64,000 bases of DNA, taken from NCBI GenBank assembly GCA_024234855.1, contig JACKNN010000004.1:62001-126000 (forward strand). Direction: 5' to 3'. This stretch comes from Pseudomonadales bacterium (GTDB taxonomy: Bacteria > Pseudomonadota > Gammaproteobacteria > Pseudomonadales > Halieaceae). The notes beneath the pieces were generated by a model. It made no database searches. It was given only the letters and a program-made list of their open reading frames with translations, and had not been told where the DNA came from. The first letter of the stretch is position 1, and the number at the start of each line of letters is the position of its first letter. Position numbers and translations under genes: made by a program. Shown here piece by piece: positions 58,405 through 64,000 of this stretch.

Positions 58405-58935
58405 TTACGCCGCTGCTTCCTTCTGATCGCGTACTGCTGCGAGTGTGCGAACCAGTTTTCCAGGTACTTCGTTCATCGTCTGAACCAGCTTGGTCACCGG
58501 CGCCTTCATAACACTCATCAACATCGAGAGTGCCTGATCGCGCGTGGGCAACTTAGCAAGAACATCCAACTGATCTGCACCCAGTATCTGGCCACTTACC
58601 GCCAGTGCTTTCACCTCGAAGTTTTTATTCTCCTTGGCGAATTCCTTAAAGAGTCGAGCCGCTGCGCCCGGATCTTCCATCGAAAATCCGAACAGGGACG
58701 GGCCGACCAGCGAATCGTTGATACATTCGTAGTCGGTTCCCACCAATGCCCGCTTGGCCAGTGTGTTGCGCACTACACGCAGGGTCACACGGTTTTCGCG
58801 GGCGTTCTTCCGCAGGGCTGTCATCCCGTCCACGGTCACGCCACGTGCATCGGCGATAACCAGGGACAGGGCACTGATGGCAGTCTCGTTAACCTCAGCA
58901 ACGATCGCTTTCTTGTCTTCGAGTCCAATTGCCAC
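58405..58935 (-). CDS. rplJ: 50S ribosomal protein L10
   Basis: The 176-residue stalk base protein reads MAIGLEDKKAIVAEVNETA, with DARGVTVDGMTALRK and a C-terminal L12-binding helix. With L12 it represses its own translation through the upstream leader (58936-59266). Confidence 0.98.
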   Translation of the reverse strand: MAIGLEDKKAIVAEVNETAISALSLVIADARGVTVDGMTALRKNARENRVTLRVVRNTLAKRALVGTDYECINDSLVGPSLFGFSMEDPGAAARLFKEFAKENKNFEVKALAVSGQILGADQLDVLAKLPTRDQALSMLMSVMKAPVTKLVQTMNEVPGKLVRTLAAVRDQKEAAA

Positions 58936-59266
58936 TGGAATTACTCCTGGATTGCTAAGTTGAGTACCGGTAAAACTATGCCGGCACCGCTTGCGTGGTG
59001 AACAAATCCACCATCTGCGTAGGTTTTGATTCCACCGGGCTCGTCACCACGGCTGCCTCGCTATTAAGCCGGCAACGACACACATCGTCGCTGCTGGCGC
59101 CTACGGTCTTTGATGGTCTTCAGTTCAAAGCTAAATAGGGTGTGAACCCGAGCCTTCTCCAAAGACCTCAAAGTGGATCGGGTCGGGCCGGGTAGCCCTG
59201 ACCGATCTACAACACTCCCCTTCCATGGGAAGCCTTGAGGAACCACCCCTTGTGGGGGCGGCCCGA
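58936..59266 (-). promoter_or_regulatory. rplJ leader (L10-L12 autoregulation region)
   Basis: A 331-base non-coding stretch between rplA and rplJ has the size and position of the E. coli L10 leader. It is rich in potential stems, for example CCCCCAC..GTGGGGG-type pairing next to the rplA stop and GGTGG..CCACC near 59000-59030. CCAGGAG provides the rplJ ribosome binding site. Presence of the L10 leader is inferred from position; the kink-turn was not verified. Confidence 0.5.
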
Positions 59267-59962
59267 TCAACCTTCTAACGAACTCTGGTCAATAGTGACG
59301 CCGGGGCCCATGGTGGTGCTGAGGGTTATTTTCCTCAGGTATACGCCCTTGGCCGCCGCCGGCTTGCCCTTTTTCAGGTCCGCCAGCACTGCTTCGAGGT
59401 TGCCTTTGATAGCATCCAGTTCGAAGCTGATTTTGCCGATACCGCCATGGATGATGCCGTTTTTATCGGTGCGGAAACGCATCTGGCCGGCCTTGGCGTT
59501 CCTGACTGCTGTTTCCACGTCGGGCGTAACAGTGCCGGTCTTGGGGTTGGGCATGAGGCCACGGGGACCCAGTACCTGGCCCAACTGGCCGACGACACGC
59601 ATGGCGTCCGGGGAGGCGATGACGACGTCGAAGTCCATCATGCCGCCCTTGATCTGCTCGGCCAGGTCGTCCATACCCACCAGGTCTGCACCTGCGGCTT
59701 TGGCCTTTTCAGCCGCCTCACCCTGGGTAAAGACCGCTACCCGGACTTCGCTGCCGGTACCAAACGGCAGGGTGGTCGCGCCGCGCACGCCCTGGTCTGA
59801 TTTGCGGGCATCGACGCCGAGGTTCACGGCAACTTCAAGGGTTTCGTTGAACTTGACCGTAGAGAATTCCTTGAGCAGGCTTACCGCCTCTGCCAGGGGA
59901 TAGGTTTTGCTGGAGTCGACCTTCTCGCGGAAGGCGCGTACACGCTTGGATAACTTGGCCAT
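59267..59962 (-). CDS. rplA: 50S ribosomal protein L1
   Basis: The 231-residue L1-stalk protein has RGATTLPFGTGSEVRVAVF and the signature IASPDAMRVVGQLGQVLGPRGLMPNPKTGT (split by family description). In E. coli L1 represses the rplK-rplA mRNA. Its ATG shares one base with the rplK stop. Confidence 0.98.
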   Translation of the reverse strand: MAKLSKRVRAFREKVDSSKTYPLAEAVSLLKEFSTVKFNETLEVAVNLGVDARKSDQGVRGATTLPFGTGSEVRVAVFTQGEAAEKAKAAGADLVGMDDLAEQIKGGMMDFDVVIASPDAMRVVGQLGQVLGPRGLMPNPKTGTVTPDVETAVRNAKAGQMRFRTDKNGIIHGGIGKISFELDAIKGNLEAVLADLKKGKPAAAKGVYLRKITLSTTMGPGVTIDQSSLEG

Positions 59963-60396
59963 CAGATCACCCCCTCAACGTCGATACCGGCAGAACGGGC
60001 GCTGCCTGCGATAGTGCGCACAGCCGCGTCCATGTCGGACGCCGTGAGATCAGGCCACTTCTGGGTGGCGACTTCTTCCAACTGGGCCCGGGTGACCTTG
60101 GCCACCTTGCGGGTGTTCGGGGTGGCGGAACCGGACTGGATCTTCGCTATCTTGCGCAACAGGACGGCCGCCGGAGGGGTCTTCCTGATAAACGTAAACG
60201 AACGATCGCTGTAGACGGTGATGACCACGGGAATCGGCAGACCGGGCTCCATGCCCTGGGTCTCGGCGTTAAACGCCTTACAGAATTCCATGATGTTCAC
60301 GCCGTGCTGGCCCAACGCCGGTCCCACGGGGGGGCTGGGGTTGGCCTGGCCGGCCTTTACCTGCAGCTTGATATAAGCCTGTACTTTCTTAGCCAT
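59962..60396 (-). CDS. rplK: 50S ribosomal protein L11
   Basis: The 144-residue protein of the GTPase-associated centre has KLQVKAGQANPSPPVGPALG with the conserved prolines that contact thiostrepton, and a C-terminal rRNA-binding domain. It is needed for RelA activation in the stringent response. A 132-base gap with a strong hairpin separates it from nusG. Confidence 0.98.
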   Translation of the reverse strand: MAKKVQAYIKLQVKAGQANPSPPVGPALGQHGVNIMEFCKAFNAETQGMEPGLPIPVVITVYSDRSFTFIRKTPPAAVLLRKIAKIQSGSATPNTRKVAKVTRAQLEEVATQKWPDLTASDMDAAVRTIAGSARSAGIDVEGVI

Positions 60397-60495
60397 TGTT
60401 ACTCTCCCGGGTGCAAACGCCGTTGTACCAGGCCAGCTGACGCTGGCAAATACTCGGGCTCCCCGTCCATGACGGCCAGGCCGTCAGTTAAATAA

Positions 60496-60521
60496 GGGGT
60501 CTGGCCAAGCTGCCAGACCCC
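60496..60521 (-). terminator. Hairpin between nusG and rplK
   Basis: On the minus strand GGGGTCTGG-N8-CCAGACCCC (9 bp, perfect) is followed by TTATTT, ten bases after the nusG stop. It could be a partial terminator or processing site separating secE-nusG from rplKA. A second perfect hairpin, GACGGCC-TG-GGCCGTC-like, lies just downstream near 60470-60485. Confidence 0.6.
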
Positions 60522-60528
60522 ACTTCCA

Positions 60529-61062
60529 TCAGGCCTTCTCGACCTGACCAAACTCCAGTTCCACCGGTGTGGAACGGCCAAAAATCAGCACTGCCACGTT
60601 CAGGCGGCTCTTTTCGTAATTGACATCTTCCACCACACCGTTGAAATCGTTGAACGGCCCGTCGATGACGCGCACCATCTCGCCCGGCTCGAACAGTGTC
60701 TTGGGCCTGGGGGCCTCAACACCCTCCTCAACCCGCTGCAGTATGGCCGCTGCCTCCGCCTCGGTAATCGGCGCCGGCGCATCGGCCTTGCCGCCGATAA
60801 AACCCAGAACCCGCGGTGTTTCCTTCACCAGGTGCCAGGTTTCATCACCCAGCTCCATTTGCACCAGTACATAGCCCGGGAAAAACTTGCGCTCGCTGCG
60901 GCGCTTCTGCCCGCCGCGCATCTCCACCACTTCCTCGGTGGGCACCAGGATCTCGCCGAACCGGTCCTGCATACCATGCAGTTCGATACGCTCCTTCAGG
61001 GAGGCCGCCACCTTCTTTTCAAAACCTGAATAGGCGTGTACGACGTACCAACGCATTGCCAT
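60529..61062 (-). CDS. nusG: Transcription termination/antitermination factor NusG
   Basis: The 177-residue protein has the NGN domain (RWYVVHAYSGFEKKVAASL, RKFFPGYVLVQME) and the KOW domain (FEPGEMVRVIDGPFNDFNGVV). It binds RNA polymerase, Rho and S10. An AAGG site favours the ATG at 61062; the ATG two codons later is possible. It lies 24 bases after secE. Confidence 0.97.
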   Translation of the reverse strand: MAMRWYVVHAYSGFEKKVAASLKERIELHGMQDRFGEILVPTEEVVEMRGGQKRRSERKFFPGYVLVQMELGDETWHLVKETPRVLGFIGGKADAPAPITEAEAAAILQRVEEGVEAPRPKTLFEPGEMVRVIDGPFNDFNGVVEDVNYEKSRLNVAVLIFGRSTPVELEFGQVEKA

Positions 61063-61086
61063 CGACTAAAACCCTTATCTAATCTG

Positions 61087-61449
61087 TTAAGTAATTGCCA
61101 GGGAGACCAGCCAGCCCAGCAGGGAATCGAGCCCCCACAGGATCAGCGCAACCAGCAATACAAATGCCACCACTATCATGGTGGTCTGCACGGTTTCCTG
61201 CCGGGTAGGCCAGACCACCTTGCGAATCTCGGTGCGCGAACCCTTCACCAGCGACCAGAAAGCCGCACCTTTCGCGGTTTGCAGGGCGACAAATCCGGCG
61301 ATGCCGGCCAGCACCAGTATCCCCAGCACCCGGTACAGCAACGACTGGTCGGAATAATAGCTGTTGCCGACCACCGCCACCGCCACCAGGATGAATACCA
61401 GTATCCATTTGACCGAATCGAACCGGCTGGCGGTTGTTTCCACACTCAT
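61087..61449 (-). CDS. secE: Preprotein translocase subunit SecE
   Basis: The 120-residue three-helix form (hydrophobic segments about 15-32, 38-57 and 90-115) has the conserved amphipathic stretch RTEIRKVVWPTRQETVQTT before the last helix, which clamps SecY. It follows tRNA-Trp. Confidence 0.97.
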   Translation of the reverse strand: MSVETTASRFDSVKWILVFILVAVAVVGNSYYSDQSLLYRVLGILVLAGIAGFVALQTAKGAAFWSLVKGSRTEIRKVVWPTRQETVQTTMIVVAFVLLVALILWGLDSLLGWLVSLAIT

Positions 61450-61507
61450 TAACGCTATCCTTTAGATAAAGACGACACCCACACCGGGTGCCACCCCCTG
61501 CCATAAA

Positions 61508-61583
<76 letters not shown>

Positions 61584-61605
61584 AAATACCTCGTTTAGAC
61601 GACGA

Positions 61606-61635
61606 AGCCGAACTGCTTCTTCAAGCGGTTCGGCT
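61606..61635 (-). other. Long hairpin between tuf copy 2 and tRNA-Trp
   Basis: A 13-bp stem with a single mismatch (AGCCGAAC-GCTT arms) and a 4-nt loop, with no T-run after it. It is probably an RNA processing or 3'-stabilising structure in a joint mRNA-tRNA transcript. Confidence 0.5.
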
Positions 61636-61681
61636 CGGTCCGATGGGGCCCGGGTACAACCCGAATCCCGGGGCTCTTCGC

Positions 61682-62905
61682 TTATTCGATGATCTTGGCG
61701 ACAACACCCGCGCCAACAGTACGGCCACCTTCGCGGATCGCAAAGCGCAGGCCCTCTTCCATCGCAATCGGGGCAATCAGCGTCACCACCATCTGGATGT
61801 TGTCTCCCGGCATCACCATCTCAACACCATCAGGCAGCTCGCACGCACCCGTCACGTCCGTCGTACGGAAGTAAAACTGCGGGCGGTAGCCCTTGAAGAA
61901 CGGCGTATGACGGCCACCCTCATCCTTCGACAGAACGTAGATCTCCGCCTCGAACTTGGTGTGCGGCTTAACCGAACCCGGCTTCGCCAGTACCTGGCCA
62001 CGCTCAACGTCCTCACGCTTGGTACCGCGCAGCAGTACACCCACGTTCTCCCCCGCTCGGCCTTCATCCAGCAGCTTGCGGAACATCTCTACACCCGTAC
62101 AGGTGGTCTTCTGCGTGTCGCGGATACCGATGATCTCGATTTCCTCGCCAACCTTGACTATACCCCGCTCAACCCGGCCAGTGACCACCGTGCCGCGACC
62201 CGAGATCGAGAACACGTCCTCTACCGGCATCAGGAACGCACCGTCGATCGCGCGCTCCGGCTCCGGAATGTAGCTGTCCAGCGTCTCTACCAGCAGCTTC
62301 ACAGCCGTCGTGCCCAGGCCGTTCTCGTCTTCCCCGTTCAGCGCCATCAGCGCAGAACCGCAGATGATCGGGGTGTCGTCGCCCGGAAACTCGTACTGGT
62401 CCAGCAGCTCGCGCAGCTCCATCTCTACCAGTTCCTTCATCTCCGCGTATTCCTCGGAGTCCGCACCGCCGCAGTCATCCGCCAGCAGGTCGGCCTTGTT
62501 CAGGAACACCACAATGTACGGTACACCTACCTGGCGCGACAGCAGAATGTGCTCGCGGGTCTGCGGCATCGGGCCGTCGGTCGCGCCACACACCAGAATA
62601 GCGCCGTCCATCTGCGCCGCACCGGTGATCATGTTCTTCACGTAGTCCGCGTGTCCCGGGCAGTCAACGTGGGCGTAGTGACGGCTCGGCGTGTCGTATT
62701 CAACGTGGGAGGTCGCAATCGTAATACCGCGCTCGCGCTCTTCCGGGGCGTTGTCGATACCGTCAAACGCCACCGCGCTGCCACCCCAGGCCTCCGCGCA
62801 CACACGGGTCAGCGCCGCTGTCAGCGTCGTCTTGCCATGGTCAACGTGCCCAATGGTACCCACATTGACGTGGGGCTTCTTACGTTCAAATTTTTCCTTT
62901 GCCAT
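61682..62905 (-). CDS. tufB: Elongation factor Tu, copy 2 (tRNA-linked)
   Basis: The protein is the same 407 residues as copy 1. The start is ATG with AGGAG nine bases upstream. It follows tRNA-Thr by about 100 bases, matching the thrU-tyrU-glyT-thrT-tufB type of operon in E. coli. Confidence 0.98.
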   Translation of the reverse strand: MAKEKFERKKPHVNVGTIGHVDHGKTTLTAALTRVCAEAWGGSAVAFDGIDNAPEERERGITIATSHVEYDTPSRHYAHVDCPGHADYVKNMITGAAQMDGAILVCGATDGPMPQTREHILLSRQVGVPYIVVFLNKADLLADDCGGADSEEYAEMKELVEMELRELLDQYEFPGDDTPIICGSALMALNGEDENGLGTTAVKLLVETLDSYIPEPERAIDGAFLMPVEDVFSISGRGTVVTGRVERGIVKVGEEIEIIGIRDTQKTTCTGVEMFRKLLDEGRAGENVGVLLRGTKREDVERGQVLAKPGSVKPHTKFEAEIYVLSKDEGGRHTPFFKGYRPQFYFRTTDVTGACELPDGVEMVMPGDNIQMVVTLIAPIAMEEGLRFAIREGGRTVGAGVVAKIIE

Positions 62906-63003
62906 TACGACAGTCTCCTATAACACACCGGCACTCCGGCCCGCGCCAAACAGTTGCACCAATTACCAAAAATATCCTTCACATCCAACAAGTTAGAAGA
63001 AAG

Positions 63004-63079
<76 letters not shown>

Positions 63080-63095
63080 GCTAGCCTTCCAACTC

Positions 63096-63169
63096 TGGAG
63101 CGGGTAGCGGGAATCGAACCCGCATATTCAGCTTGGAAGGCTGACGTTCTACCACTGAACTATACCCGC
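63096..63169 (-). tRNA. tRNA-Gly (TCC)
   Basis: A 74-nt cloverleaf with acceptor GCGGGTA/TACCCGC, anticodon loop CTTCCAA, T-arm GGTTCGATTCC and encoded CCA. It lies 16 bases before tRNA-Thr in transcription order. Confidence 0.96.
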
Positions 63170-63200
63170 TACTTGCTTCTATACTATTCTTTGCCGAACA

Positions 63201-63316
63201 TGGTGGAGGGGGGTGGATTATTCGGGGCTACGCCCCTCACCCTCCGGGTCGCCGCTAAAGCGGCGCTCTGAACGGCTACGCCGTTCAGTCGAACCATGTG
63301 GTTCAAATCCACCCCC
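63201..63316. repeat. tRNA-Tyr-derived palindromic element
   Basis: Positions 63201-63219 repeat exactly the last 19 bases of tRNA-Tyr (63372-63390) in the same orientation, 171 bases downstream. Positions 63298-63316 carry a T-arm-like piece (GTGGTTCAAATCCACCCCC) in the opposite orientation. The ends therefore form an 11-bp inverted repeat (GGGGGTGGATT). Between them are four small hairpins: GGGG-CTACG-CCCC, GCCGCT-AA-AGCGGC, GAACGG-CTACG-CCGTTC and GAACCA-TG-TGGTTC. The element is transcribed within the tRNA operon. Confidence 0.85.
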
Positions 63317-63371
63317 GACGCGACTCCTGTTCTCTACTCCAACGTCTTGATAAACGTCATGTTCAACCTAC

Positions 63372-63455
63372 TGGTGGAGGGGGGTGGATTCGAACCACCG
63401 AAGCTCGCGCGTCAGATTTACAGTCTGATCCCTTTGGCCACTCGGGAACCCCTCC
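63372..63455 (-). tRNA. tRNA-Tyr (GTA)
   Basis: An 84-nt class II tRNA with acceptor GGAGGGG/CCCCTCC, anticodon loop CTGTAAA, a long variable arm, T-arm GGTTCGAATCC and encoded CCA. It is first in the tRNA-tuf operon. Confidence 0.96.
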
Positions 63456-63467
63456 GAAAGGCGGCAT

Positions 63468-63496
63468 ATTGTCCTGATGGCCACCTGCCTTGTCAA
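63468..63496 (-). promoter_or_regulatory. Promoter of the tRNA-Tyr/Gly/Thr-tuf operon
   Basis: TTGACA-N17-GACAAT on the minus strand, about 13 bases before tRNA-Tyr. An AT-rich stretch just upstream (63499-63525) looks like an UP element, and the discriminator GCCGCC is GC-rich as in stringently controlled stable-RNA promoters. Confidence 0.8.
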
Positions 63497-63567
63497 CCGC
63501 TTCTTCTAATAAAATTATTAACTTACGACCGCCTGCCAAGGGGCTGGCCAGGGCTGGTCCGGCCGCC

Positions 63568-64000
63568 CTAATGGAGCATCGAAGAGGCCGGTTCGGTACC
63601 ACCGTAGAGGTAGGCCATCTGCTCACAGGCCTCCGCCAGGTGGCTGGTCGCCTCCATCGTGGTGGCGACAAAGAGATCGAACTGGCGCTGCGACAGGCCC
63701 GCGCCGGAATGGCAATTACCCGCCGCCACGAGCTGTGGCAGGGCCTCGTCAACCACGTCGAGGAATATCTTCAGGGTCGGGTAGTCCATATTCAGCCGCC
63801 CCAGGTCTGCCGAGACCTGCAACAATGCACCCGGCCGCAACTCCAGCTCGGTGGTCAGCAGCAGCCCGTAATCCTCCAGGAACAGGCGACTGTCGATGAC
63901 GCCCCGGGTTTCCTGCAACACACGGATATGAAGCCCCTCGCACTGGCCACACAGATAGTGCTCGATACCCGCCTGGTCTAGCCATTCCTGCAACAGGGCC
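63568..64000 (-). CDS. YbjN-family protein (5' end outside window)
   Basis: The visible ~144 residues match E. coli YbjN in layout: QEWLDQAGIEHYLCGQCEGLHI near the N-terminus, LELRPGALLQVSADLGRLN in the middle, FLDVVDEALPQLV, then a helical C-terminus ending SSMLH. The frame stays open to the window edge and the apparent TTG at 63993 is probably internal. YbjN is a small regulatory protein of unclear mechanism, with a fold related to type III secretion chaperones. It ends about 70 bases upstream of the tRNA promoter. Confidence 0.8.
   Translation of the reverse strand, partial: ALLQEWLDQAGIEHYLCGQCEGLHIRVLQETRGVIDSRLFLEDYGLLLTTELELRPGALLQVSADLGRLNMDYPTLKIFLDVVDEALPQLVAAGNCHSGAGLSQRQFDLFVATTMEATSHLAEACEQMAYLYGGTEPASSMLH

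Noticed and set aside
61643..62923. Open frame of 426 codons on the plus strand opposite tuf copy 2 (and its twin opposite tuf copy 1, 44167-45222)
   Set aside because: It exactly opposes the conserved EF-Tu genes, has low-complexity Arg/His-rich translation and exists only because of GC-rich codon use.
63201..63390. The 19-bp direct repeat at tRNA-Tyr taken as att sites of an integrated element
   Set aside because: Only about 150 bases lie between the copies, with no integrase or other gene; a small palindromic repeat is a better description.

Overview
The window is a stretch of a GC-rich (about 60 %) gammaproteobacterial chromosome. The gene set and protein sequences suggest a marine gammaproteobacterium of the Cellvibrionales/Halieaceae type. 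The clues are the gene orders rplU-rpmA-obgE-proB and tRNA-Tyr/Gly/Thr-tuf-tRNA-Trp-secE-nusG, the FabA/FabB pair, the UvrA/MFS/SSB neighbourhood, and a multihaem cytochrome of the OmcA/MtrC type. The taxon is an inference from content, not the result of a search.

Positions 1-10.4 kb hold mixed housekeeping and accessory genes. These are the 3' part of a decahaem-type cytochrome with a strong terminator, a tiny monohaem cytochrome, hemH, alanine dehydrogenase with a divergent Lrp/AsnC regulator, an isoprenylcysteine-methyltransferase-like membrane protein, a ZIP metal transporter with a long His-Asp tract, an aldehyde dehydrogenase, and proB and obgE.

From 10.4 to 28.5 kb come rpmA and rplU (with a probable leader attenuator), ispB, and a sugar-phosphate block (pgi, algC-type phosphomannomutase/phosphoglucomutase, galU, manC-type GDP-mannose pyrophosphorylase/isomerase). 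That block can take fructose-6-P to UDP-glucose and GDP-mannose. It is followed by fabA-fabB, moeA-moaB, an RmlD-like reductase, ssb, an MFS transporter, uvrA and an SMP-30 family protein.

From 28.6 to 63.5 kb nearly everything is transcribed on the minus strand and builds the translation and transcription machinery. In transcription order it runs: tRNA-Tyr, tRNA-Gly, tRNA-Thr, tuf copy 2, tRNA-Trp, secE, nusG, rplK, rplA, rplJ, rplL, rpoB, rpoC; then a secreted protein of unknown function; then rpsL, rpsG, fusA, tuf copy 1; then a small insert (a TM2 protein on the other strand, a YdcH-like and a DksA-like protein); then the contiguous S10, spc and alpha operons down to rplQ and a terminator. 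The three ribosomal operon promoters visible (rpsL, rpsJ, rpsM) share 17-bp spacing and the same -10 hexamer TAGAAT. The stable-RNA promoter before tRNA-Tyr has a consensus -35 and an AT-rich upstream stretch.

I did not find a clear new defence or mobile system. The items most worth a second look are: a small element downstream of tRNA-Tyr that duplicates 19 bp of the tRNA 3' end and carries an inverted T-arm piece; a terminator-like hairpin in the rplU leader; the unknown secreted protein, which is an internal duplication with matched cysteine pairs; the two tuf genes, which look identical except at their terminal codons; and tandem terminator-like hairpins between rplL and rpoB.
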